Shown: positions 1-8,262 of the stretch, one piece after another
Numbering within the stretch: position 1 is the first letter of the stretch
How the letters are laid out: each line of letters opens with the position of its first letter
NCBI GenBank assembly: GCA_048772705.1
Contig: JBLWGC010000055.1
Coordinates: forward strand, 1-43,922
Direction of reading: 5' to 3'
DNA length: 43,922 nt
DNA from: Leidyana gryllorum EB-2025a
Lineage: Eukaryota; Apicomplexa
Made by a program: the position numbers and the translations under genes
The notes under the pieces: generated by a model
Database searches by the model: none
What the model saw: only the letters and a program-made list of their open reading frames with translations
What the model was told of the DNA's origin: nothing

Positions 1-131
1 TGGGCATTATGTATTGGAGTGAATGGGAATTTGTAAGAATATGCGGATGGAGTCAAGTTATGCATAGGATTTGAGTGTTGATGCGGACGACATGAATTTG
101 GCTAATGATAGGTAGGTTAATAGGAGTATAT
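1..131. repeat. Left copy of a direct repeat found at both window edges
   Basis: The first 131 bases align without gaps to 43792-43922 at the other end of the window, with about four mismatches (roughly 97% identity). The sequence is T/G-rich and has no convincing reading frame. Both copies have the same orientation and both run up to the window edge or its near neighbourhood, so the true repeat may be longer than seen here. The mismatches argue against a simple circular-contig overlap; a host satellite or segmental repeat fits better. Confidence 0.85.
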
Positions 132-533
132 TGACAATTGTGATGTAGTTCGAGGTGTTGTAAGAGGGTGGTGGTCAGTTGTTTGCTATAAAACATTGAG
201 AGAGTGTATATATGCTAAGAGTTATGAGTATTCGAATTGTTAGTGTACGAGCGGGATGTTAAGGCTGATATGTATGTTGAGTAATAGTGTGCGTGAAGAA
301 GTATTGATGGGGTGTGGGGAGCGCCCTTGTCGCTTCGCTGGGGCGCTTCCCCGTACCCATTGTTTCTGTGAGATTTATTTATTGATGGAATAGTTAGCAA
401 CCTATCGTGAATGTGATAAGTAGAACGAACCAATTGCATCAATCTTGCGTGCAATTGCTCTGGAACGATATGTACGAGTTCAAACGACTTGTAGAGAAGT
501 GTCATTTAAGTACCTATCAAGTAGCAAAGAAGT
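132..533. other. Left flank, no gene recognised
   Basis: T/G-rich host sequence between the edge repeat and the minisatellite. Short frames on both strands have no recognisable domain and look like chance. A TATA-like stretch (CTATAAAA, about 186-193) and a GC-rich stem-loop at 316-352 are the only structured parts. No gene can be supported. Confidence 0.6.
316..352. other. GC-rich stem-loop
   Basis: The arm at 316-326 (GGGGAGCGCCC) pairs with the arm at 341-352 (GGGCGCTTCCCC) with a single bulge and a loop of about 14 nt. It stands out because the surrounding 500 bases are poor in C. No run of T follows closely and no gene lies next to it, so its role is unknown. It could be part of an unrecognised small RNA or just a relict of an older repeat. 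Confidence 0.5.
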
Positions 534-534
534 G

Positions 535-1735
535 TGAAACAAGTGTCAAACAACTCGGAAACCAGTGTCAAACAAGCCTGGAACATGTTGCAAACAAGTG
601 TGAAACATGTCGCGAAGCAAGGGTCAAACAAGTTCGCAACAAGTTTTAAACATGTTGCAAACAAGTGGCAAACATGTGTCAAAGATGTCGCAAACATATC
701 GCAAACGAGTGTCAAACAGGTGTGCAACATGTGGCAACAAACAAGTGGCAAACATGTGTGTCACACGTGGCAAACAAGTAGCAAACAAGTGTCAAAGATG
801 TGGCAAACATATCGCAAACAAGTGTCAAACGAATGTCAAACAAGTGTGAAACATGTGGCAAACATGTAGGAAACAAGTGGCAAGCGTGTGTGTAACACGT
901 GGCAAACAAGTAGCAAAACAAGTGCCAAAGATGTCGCAAACAAGTGTCAAACGAGTGTCAAACGAGTGTGAAACATGTGGCAAACATGTAGGAAACAAGT
1001 GGCAAACGTGTGTGTAACACGTGGCAAACAAGTAGCAAAACAAGTGCCAAAGATGTCGCAAACAAGTGTCAAACGAGTGTCAAACAAGTGTGGAACATGT
1101 GGCAAAAAAGTGTTAAACATGTGGCGAACAAGTTTCAACGGAGTTTCAAACAAGTGTTAAACATGTGGCAAAGAACTGGCAAGCAAGTGTAAAGCATGTG
1201 GCAAACAAGTTTCAAAGAAGTATCAAACAAGTTGTGGCAAAAAAGTGTTAAACATGTGGCGAACAAGTCTCAACGGAGTTTCAAACAAGTGTTAAACATG
1301 TGGCAAAGAACTGGCAAGCAAGTGTAAAGCATGCGGCAAACAAGTTTCAAACGAGTGTCAAACAAGTGTGGAACATGTGGGAAAAAAGTGTTAAACATGT
1401 GGTGAACAAGTCTCAACGGAGTTTCAAACAAGTGTTAAACATGTGGCGAAGAAGTGGCAAGCACGTGTCAAACGAGTATCAAACAAGTGTGAAATATGTG
1501 GCAGAAAAGTGTTTAACATGTGGCGAACAAGTCTCAACTGAGTGTCAAAGAAGTATGAAAGATGTGGCAAAGAAGTGGGAAGCAAGTGTAAAGCATGTGG
1601 CAAACAAGTTTCAAAGAAGTATCAAACAAGTAGCAAGCAAGTAGGAAACAAGTGTGAAACAGGTAGCAAACAAGTGTCAAACATGTCGCAAACAAGTCTC
1701 GAACATGTTGCAAAGGGGTACTGAAGGTGCTGCAA
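535..1735. repeat. 11-bp degenerate minisatellite with higher-order repeats
   Basis: About 110 head-to-tail copies of an 11-bp unit close to AAACAAGTGTC, with variants such as AAACATGTGGC. Higher-order periods are visible: a block beginning near 851 recurs at 972 (121 bp, eleven units), and a block beginning at 1111 recurs at 1246 and 1389 (135 and 143 bp). Because 11 is not a multiple of 3, all frames read the same 11-residue theme, which produces open frames on both strands; these are by-products and not genes. The array ends in the motif that also starts the 1.07-kb host unit. Confidence 0.92.
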
Positions 1736-2770
1736 AGAGATGTGTAACACAAGTATCATCTGGTACAAGTTGCACACTGGTGACGAACTCTGCTTTTTTG
1801 AAAATTTGGTAAGGGGGGGTTAAGGATGACGACACGAAAAAATCCGATGAATTAGTAACGGGTTAAGGATGACGACATGAAAAATTCCGATGAATTTGTA
1901 ACGAGATAAGGATGACGACATCAAAAAACACCGATAAACTTGTAACGAGATAAGGGTGACGACATCAGAAAAATGTGAGAAATTTCGTTTAGAGACACCC
2001 AATAAGACGAGAAAGACGGTAGGGGAGACTGAGAATGACTCAATGAGATGTTAGCTGGGGCGTCACTGGATGCTGGTTGGGGCAGGTAGCGAATGGGGGT
2101 CAGTTGGCTGGGATTAAAACTGCACAACGGGGAGGTGAGGCTCTGGTCGCAAAGTGCCGAAGCTCTTCCTCGGCTATGTGAGATGTGTGGGGATGAGGTG
2201 TGGGAACTTACTTGGTGTGGGAACGTGCCAGACCAGTCTGAGTGGCACGAGGTCACGTCTTGGGAACATCTGGGGGGGAAGAAAGCGAGCGCGAGCGAGA
2301 AGAGGGCTTTTTGGATCTGAGAACAAAAATAACAGTCCAAGTCCCACGTCTCGCACACCAAATCTTGGGAAAAGTGGCTCGTTTGGGCTGCTATCTGTTG
2401 CTTGCGAGCCGCACGAGAGCTAAATTAAGGAGTCTGACGACCCTTACATCTCGATGGGAGGCTAGTTTGCTGTAGCGAACGAGCCAATTGAAGTTTGGGA
2501 AGTCTCATTTTTGCAAAAATCAGGCCTTCTCGTGTCTCCGAGAGCTCGAGAGAGTCGCCTATCTCCTATTCTAGCGGTGAGATTTCGCCTAAAATCTGGC
2601 TGCTAACTAATCAGGCCACTACTATTCCTAAGGTAAGCGAGAGAGCTAGTCTAGAGCTCCTAATCAAATTCCTATTTCACTAAAAGTCGTTTCTGGTACC
2701 CCCTAAGAACCCCCAAAAAACCTACGGTAATGGTCGGGCTCACCCTTGCGGGTTTCGCCGACCTGCACAA
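1703..2770. repeat. Host repeat unit, copy 1 (uninterrupted)
   Basis: A unit of about 1,068 bp that is directly followed by a second copy starting at 2771. It begins with ACATGTTGCAAAGG, holds 43-44-bp tandem repeats, then about 690 bp of sequence ending in a short hairpin (GGTCGG...CCGACC) and GCACAA. No protein or RNA family is recognised. Its value is that it shows the unoccupied state of both sites where E1 and E2 entered copy 2: the target of E1 is intact at about 2079 and that of E2 at about 2136. It might be an old solo LTR or an unknown non-autonomous element, but no terminal duplication supports that. Confidence 0.85.
1820..1994. repeat. 43-44-bp tandem repeat, four copies
   Basis: Four head-to-tail copies with starts near 1820, 1863, 1906 and 1950, each beginning TAAGGATGACGACA and drifting at the 3' end. 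The equivalent place in the second host unit has only three copies, so copy number has changed since the duplication. Confidence 0.85.
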
Positions 2771-3112
2771 ACATGTTGCAAAGGGTTATTGAAGGTGCTG
2801 CAAAGAGATGTGTAACACAAGTATCATCTGGTACAAGTTGCACACTGGTGACGAACTCTGCTTTTTTGAAAAATTTGGTAAGGGGTTAAGGATGACGACA
2901 TGAAAAATTCCGATGAATTTGTAACGAGATAAGGATGACGACATCAAAAAACACCGATAAACTTGTAACGAGATAAGGGTGACGACATCAAAAAATGTGA
3001 TAAATTTCGCTTAGAGACACCCAATAACCTCAGTAGACGAGAAATGCGGTAGGGGAGACTGAGAATGACTCAATGAGATGTTAGCTGGGGCGTCACTGGA
3101 TGCTGGTTGGGG
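2771..3112. repeat. Host repeat unit, copy 2, first part
   Basis: This stretch repeats 1703-2082 at high identity, with one fewer 43-bp repeat and a few small differences. It stops exactly at the 5' LTR of E1. Its last five bases (TGGGG) are the left copy of the E1 target-site duplication. The unit resumes at 7916. Confidence 0.88.
2886..3017. repeat. 43-44-bp tandem repeat, three copies
   Basis: Three copies with starts near 2887, 2930 and 2974, matching the last three of the four copies in the first host unit. Confidence 0.8.
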
Positions 3113-3294
3113 TGTAGGCCAAGTCATATATGTGTTCATGTTTGTGTCTCGGTGCCGGCCGGCCGGCCGGAACGAGACGGAGACACGGGTTTTTAGAGTG
3201 TACATAGATTCGACGAACGAACAACGAACAACGATGGTTCTACGAAGTGGCAAAGCCCTACGGACGCAAGCAGGTGGTCATGCAGATGACTACA
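3113..3294 (+). repeat. E1 5' LTR
   Basis: 182 bp, TGTAGG...CTACA. It holds a stem-loop at 3144-3186 with arms GTGTCTC and GAGACAC around a run of CCGG units, and the gag start codon at 3234. A TATA-like ATATAT lies near the 5' end. Confidence 0.95.
3144..3186 (+). promoter_or_regulatory. Conserved LTR stem-loop (E1)
   Basis: Arms GTGTCTC and GAGACAC enclose a self-complementary GGCCGGCC core. It ends 47 nt before the gag ATG. The same arms occur at a similar distance in the LTRs of E2, E3, E4 and E5, which share little other LTR sequence. A role in the leader RNA (dimerisation, packaging or translation) is inferred. Confidence 0.65.
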
Positions 3295-4355
3295 TTGGTA
3301 GCAGTGCGTCTCTAATACCAATAGACAAGACCGCGATGACCGAACCAAAACCCGGAATCGACCCGGAAACTAAGAAAGGAACGGACAGCCCAATCACAGG
3401 GGCACCGGCGGACGGCCTAACGCCGATAGAACAGATCCAGCTGATAACCCACATAGTCCGGAACGCACTCGAGGAAGAGCGGAACACCCAGCAGAAAGCC
3501 ACCAGCCACCGCCAAATCGAAGAAACCTCACAACAAGAAAGGGCGCATACGGCCCTCCGAAAACACACAACCTTCGACGGAACCGCATCAGCGCGGGATT
3601 GGCTAGACGGTTGCGCCGCCCGCTTCGTCGCTCATCGAATTACCGAACCCCAGAGCCAAACTCGAGCAGCAGCAGCCCTTCTTACCGGATCAGCGGCAAG
3701 GTGGCTGCTCACCTCCCCAACTCTGGCCGACATTGACTTCAACACCTTCCGCAAGGCATTGATAGAAGAGTTCGACACGATTCAAACAGTTCAGAACGAC
3801 CTCACCAGAATGGCAGAAATAAGCAAAACAGGGACAATGGCCCAATACGTATCCGATTTCCGCACTCTCAACCGAGGACTACCGGAGACCATAGACACTC
3901 TTACCAGAACACACTTCTTCCTCAAAGGACTGCCCCACGCGGACAAGATAGCATTAAGCCCTCACATTGGAACGGACATCAACACACTCTGCCTGAGAGC
4001 ACTTCAGTACGCAGCAAGCACAGGATCTCAGAAACGCGTGACTGAGAATGTCTTTGCCACAGCAGCCACAACAGGGGGAACAGTGGGGAAAAGATGCCGA
4101 TTCTCACACCAGGAGTGCGTGGCACAGAAGCGATGTTTCAATTGCGGGTCGGACCAGCACCTAGCCTGGAAATGCGACCAACAACGAGATGATCGACGAG
4201 CCCGCCCCCTGATAAACCACCGAAACGCCAACCGCGGATACCGAAACGTGATGGCCACGGACATAGAACCCATCGAGGATTTTACGCAACGCCCTGGACA
4301 GACGGCGCACGCTCCAGAGGCAGAGAACAGCGCCAATCACATAACGGAACTCTGA
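3234..4355 (+). CDS. E1 gag
   Basis: Gag capsid/nucleocapsid polyprotein of about 373 residues. The ATG at 3234 is chosen because the N-terminal MVLRSGK motif aligns with MDLRSGK and similar starts in the other families here; an open frame extends further upstream but is not supported. The first 20 codons lie in the LTR, and the primer-binding site reads as Ile-Gly-Ser-Ser-Ala. The capsid-like region follows in the middle, and a CCHC zinc knuckle (CFNCGSDQHLAWKC) binds nucleic acid near residue 305. The frame looks open throughout. Pol follows in the -1 phase at the gag stop. Confidence 0.88.
   Translation: MVLRSGKALRTQAGGHADDYIGSSASLIPIDKTAMTEPKPGIDPETKKGTDSPITGAPADGLTPIEQIQLITHIVRNALEEERNTQQKATSHRQIEETSQQERAHTALRKHTTFDGTASARDWLDGCAARFVAHRITEPQSQTRAAAALLTGSAARWLLTSPTLADIDFNTFRKALIEEFDTIQTVQNDLTRMAEISKTGTMAQYVSDFRTLNRGLPETIDTLTRTHFFLKGLPHADKIALSPHIGTDINTLCLRALQYAASTGSQKRVTENVFATAATTGGTVGKRCRFSHQECVAQKRCFNCGSDQHLAWKCDQQRDDRRARPLINHRNANRGYRNVMATDIEPIEDFTQRPGQTAHAPEAENSANHITEL
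3296..3308 (+). promoter_or_regulatory. E1 primer-binding site
   Basis: TGGTAGCAGTGCG starts one base after the LTR. Its complement ends in CCA preceded by a stem starting A1:U72, which is the mark of eukaryotic initiator tRNA-Met. It is also translated as part of Gag. Confidence 0.85.
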
Positions 4356-7300
4356 CAACCCTCTGGAGAATTGGCCATCCCTCCACACACACCAACGAGG
4401 TCGTGGCCTGCATCTTGGTAGACACGGGCGCATCAATGACGTGCGTGGACGGCCAAACCGCCAAGAGACTCAAGTTACCAATCCTACAAGAAACCATCCA
4501 GTTACGATCGATCCACGGCACTAGCATACAACCACTGACACGGGTCAGATTTACGACGCCCAAGGGCCAAGATATAGTGGTCACCGCGGCAGTGACCCCG
4601 AAAATGGCATACGACGCGATCCTCCCAACTCAGGTCATAGCGAACCTGGGGATTAGAATTGGAACAACCGACGGAAAGAGACTATGCATACTCGGGGAGC
4701 GCATAATTGAAATCACGACACCACGCGGCGAAGAGTGGTGGAGCGAAAGCACCAACGAACGCAACACGCGTGCAGTCAACGCCACGATGGGACCGACACC
4801 AGCCGTCGAACCCGACATACCGCCGGGCGAGATAGGAGTGCTGGCCGACTTCCCAGAAATCATACGCGAGACGATACCGATGCCGCCACACCGCGAAGGC
4901 ATCGACCACTGTATAGTATTGAAATCGGCAGCGGTGAAACCGTGCGTACGACCCCCTTACAGAGTACCCCAACAGTTCATCAACGAAATGAGAAAGCAAA
5001 TACAGGACCTATCACAATCCGGCAAGATCGTATTGAGCACCTCAGCCTGGGCCTCGCCGTGCCTTTTCGTTCCAAAGAAAGATACCAGCGTCCCACGACT
5101 GGTATGCGACTACCGGCAGCTGAATACCCACACAATCAAAACAGCCTCGCCAATACCCCGACTAGAGGACGCCGTACAGATGCTAGGCAACGCGAAATGG
5201 CTATCCACACTCGATCTGAAAGCGGGGTACCACCAAATAAGGATGGCAAAAGAATCAAGACACCTCACCGCTTTCGCAACCCCCTGGGGGTTGTACGAGT
5301 GGACCGTTATGCCCTTCGGGCTAACCAACGCCCCGGCAACATTTATGACACTAATGAACAGCATATTTCAGGATATGATAGGCAGATGCCTGTTCATTTA
5401 CCTCGACGATCTTCTCATATTCTCTCCCACACTCGACCAGCACCGCGAAGACCTACGAAACGTATTCTCGCGACTCAAACAGAACCAACTTACCATTCAT
5501 CTGAGAAAATCTCACTTTTTCAAGACGGAGCTCGAATATGTCGGCCACATAGTGGGCGACGGGGGCATCCGTCCAATAGCAGCGAAGTCCATTGCGCTGT
5601 CAGCGATACCGTACCCCAACACACTGCGAGAGCTACAACGAGTCCTTGGGATGCTAAATTATTACCGAAAATTTATACCACGATTCGCAGACACGGCCAA
5701 GCCGCTCTATGAGCTAGGGAATGGACTCAAGAGACCCGGCGCACCGGTCAAGGTCACGACGGAGGCCCAACACGCACTGCAGACATTGAAAGAACAGTTA
5801 CAAAATGCACCTACACTTTGTTTCCCCCTACCGCAGAACGCAGAAATGGTGATCAACACGGACGCGAGCGCGGTCGCGATGGGCGCAGTCCTCCAACAAG
5901 AAACGAAGGATTGATTGTGCCCGCTGGAGTTCTTCTCTCAAACATTCAAGGAAGCACAGCGACGATACGCAACGCATGAGAGAGAACTTCTAGCAATCGT
6001 TGCCGCATGCCGCCATTGGAGACACCTGTTGGTCGGCAGACATGTCCGCATCCGCTCAGACCATAAACCGCTGACCTATCTCCTCTCACAACCCCACCTC
6101 TCCGACAGGCAGACGCGGTGGATTATCACACTCGCCGAGCTGGACATAGAGATTGAATATGTCAAGGGAACCAAGAACATAATAGCCGACCTGCTAAGCA
6201 GGCCACGGTCAGCAGGAGAACCTCACGAACGCCACGTACTCAACGTGGAGTACAATCAAACGGAACCGCGCACGGCTGAAAACACCACACAACATGACGA
6301 ACCACCCACCCTGGAGGAAGAATTGAGACGATTATGGGAGAACAAAAGAGCAGAGGCGGGAAAATGCGGACCGGTCGAGTGGGTCAAAGACCTCCCCGTG
6401 ACAGAGGACGGACTGATAGAAGTACCGACCGATATACCAATGATTCAAAAGATCATCTCGGAAAGCCACGACACACGCATCGCGGGCCACCTCGGCCCGG
6501 AACGAACAGCGGGACGAATCAAGACGCTCTTCACTTGGCGGGGCCTCATGCCAGACGTCATATCTTACTGCAGAAGCTGCACAACGTGCCAAAGGGCCAA
6601 GAGACGATCCCATAGACCCTATGGCTTACTACAGCCATTGAACAACCCAACTCTCCCGTGGGCAGAAGTTGGAATCGACTTCCTCGAGTTACCAACAGAC
6701 CCAACCACAGGTAAGAACTACCTAATGGTAGTAGTGGATAGACTCACGAGACGCATTCGTCTTGTGCCATGCGACAAGAGTATCTCGGCAACAGAAGCAG
6801 CCCAACTCTTCCTACGGAACGTAGTCCAAGTGCACGGCCTACCACATACGATTGTGTCAGACCGCGACGTCAGATTCACCAGCGCAATGTGGCGACAAAC
6901 GATGAGGGATTTAGGTATCAACCTGAGAATGACAACGGCCTACCACCCTCAATCAAATGGCCTTGTGGAACGCGCAAACCGCAGCATACTTCAGATACTA
7001 AGATGCACCTTAAACGGACACGGGAACGAATGGATGCAACATATCACAACCACAGAGATGGCGTACAACGCCACAATTCAACGATCAAGCAACTCAACAC
7101 CATTAGAGCTGGACACTGGGCGAGTGACGTTCATACCCACGAACCTGACCGACTTAGCCAGCACCAGGAGCCACTTCGGCCGACTCTATCTACAGAAACT
7201 CCAAGAGGCCCACGATAGGCTCAGCGCAGCTAGCAAAGCCCAAGAAGATAACACCAACCGACGACGGCAGGCTCACACCTTCCAAGAAGGCCAAATGGTA

Positions 7301-7738
7301 CTCTTGGCAACCAAGAATCTAGCACATGTACCGAAGACAAAGCTGACGAACCCCTTCTGTGGGCCTTTCAGGATCACTCGCGACTGCGGCAAGAACACCT
7401 ACCTGCTAGATCTACCGCCGACATGGGGCATACACCCCAAGTTCCACGCATCGAGACTCGAACCAATGAACAGCGAACAACTGGAAAGAGGAAGCACACC
7501 ACCAGAGGACACGGAGAATGATACTCTGTACATTATGCAGGAGATAGTCGGATGGAGAGAAGTGGAGAGTGGACTACAGTATAAAATCAAATGGGCCGGA
7601 TACAGCGACCAAACGTGGGAACCAGCAGAAGCAGTGCTCAACGCGGAAGGCGCCGACTTAATTGCCGACTTCGAAGAGAGATGGAACCGCCGGAACCCCA
7701 ATAACCCGTTCAGGCCCGGAGGAGGGGGAGGGATGTAG
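4352..7738 (+). pseudogene. E1 pol (protease-RT-RNase H-integrase-chromodomain)
   Basis: Pol polyprotein region in the -1 phase relative to gag. Visible in order: aspartic protease (LVDTGAS), reverse transcriptase (YLDDLLIFS catalytic loop), RNase H (TDASAVAMGA), integrase zinc-binding region (H, H, then CRSC..C), integrase core (D in GIDFLELP, D in SDRDVRF, E in NGLVERANRS), a CGPF module, then a chromodomain with the aromatic residues Y, W and Y in place (YIMQEIVG, KIKWAGY). About one break is present. The Pol tail is Gly-rich because the polypurine tract is translated, and the stop codon at 7736-7738 lies in the 3' LTR. Confidence 0.9.
7718..7733 (+). promoter_or_regulatory. E1 polypurine tract
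   Basis: A 16-base all-purine run directly abuts the 3' LTR, the usual plus-strand primer of LTR elements. It is also coding, giving Pol a Gly-rich end. Confidence 0.85.
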
Positions 7739-7915
7739 GCCAAGTCATATATGTGTTCATGTTTGTGTCTCGGTGCCGGCCGGCCGGCCGGAACGAGACG
7801 GAGACACGGGTTTTTAGAGTGTACATAGATTCGACGAACGAACAACGAACAACAATGGTTCTACGAAGTGGCAAAGCCCTACGGACGCAAGCAGGTGGTC
7901 ATGCAGATGACTACA
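7734..7915 (+). repeat. E1 3' LTR
   Basis: 182 bp, one difference from the 5' LTR. Followed by TGGGG, the right copy of the target-site duplication. Like every LTR here it carries a gag start codon, so it opens a short frame into the flank. Confidence 0.95.
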
Positions 7916-7978
7916 TGGGGCAGGTAGCGAATGGGGGTCAGTTGGCTGGGATAAAAACTGCACAATGGGGAGGTGAGG
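7916..7978. repeat. Host repeat unit, copy 2, middle part
   Basis: A 63-bp piece of the second host unit between E1 and E2, matching about 2078-2140 of copy 1 with two differences or so. It begins with the E1 duplication TGGGG and ends with the E2 duplication TGAGG. Confidence 0.9.
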
Positions 7979-8084
7979 TTTTAGCCCCGAGGGCGGCGGC
8001 TTTCGCTTTGGCAGTCATTCGAATTGTTCTAGGTTATTTCAGGTAATCACGTACACTCAAAAATCGTAAGCCACACGTGTGTCC

Positions 8085-8121
8085 GTGTCTCCGAGATGCC
8101 GGCCGGCATTTCCGGAGACAC
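8085..8121 (-). promoter_or_regulatory. Conserved LTR stem-loop (E2, 3' LTR copy)
   Basis: A near-perfect palindrome of about 37 nt with arms GTGTCTCCG/CGGAGACAC and a centre GCCGGCCGGC. The 5' LTR copy is at 20339-20375 and ends 66 nt before the gag ATG. Confidence 0.7.
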
Positions 8122-8139
8122 CGTCCTTCAACTCTCGAC

Positions 8140-8216
8140 GTTGTCAGTGATCCTGGCGCCACCAATAGCTTGATCATGGCTATCACGCTACTGGTGGCGT
8201 CGGGATCACTGACAAC
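8140..8216 (-). other. 30-bp-arm inverted repeat in E2 LTR
   Basis: Arms 8140-8169 and 8187-8216 pair over 30 bp with three differences, around a 17-nt loop. The arms start GTTGTCAGTGATCC and end GATCACTGACAAC. The same structure is at 20394-20470 in the other LTR. It would form a long hairpin in any transcript that crosses the LTR. Confidence 0.85.
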
Positions 8217-8262
8217 GGGCCAGTTGAGGGGTGCTGCCTACCTGAGTTCGCTCAGTGGGTGA

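Larger units (their letters stand above)
3113..7915 (+). mobile_element. E1, Ty3/gypsy chromovirus, nearly whole
   Basis: A 4.8-kb LTR retrotransposon with 182-bp LTRs that differ at one position, so it is young. Parts in order: 5' LTR, primer-binding site, gag, pol (protease, RT, RNase H, integrase, chromodomain), polypurine tract, 3' LTR. It is flanked by the 5-bp duplication TGGGG (3108-3112 and 7916-7920), and the unoccupied target can be read in host copy 1. About one break is present in pol; otherwise it looks whole. LTR ends are TGTAGG...CTACA. Confidence 0.95.

Noticed and set aside
534-1724. Several open frames of 60-114 codons over the minisatellite, on both strands
   Set aside because: The 11-bp period produces the same 11-residue theme in all frames. 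There are no domains; these are by-products of the repeat.
535-1735. CRISPR-like array
   Set aside because: Units are head to tail without unique spacers and too short; the sequence is eukaryotic and no cas genes are present.
2136-2770. Solo LTR starting TGAGGCTC, because the same sequence begins right after E2 at 20611
   Set aside because: TGAGG is the target duplication of E2, and the sequence is the continuation of the interrupted host unit.
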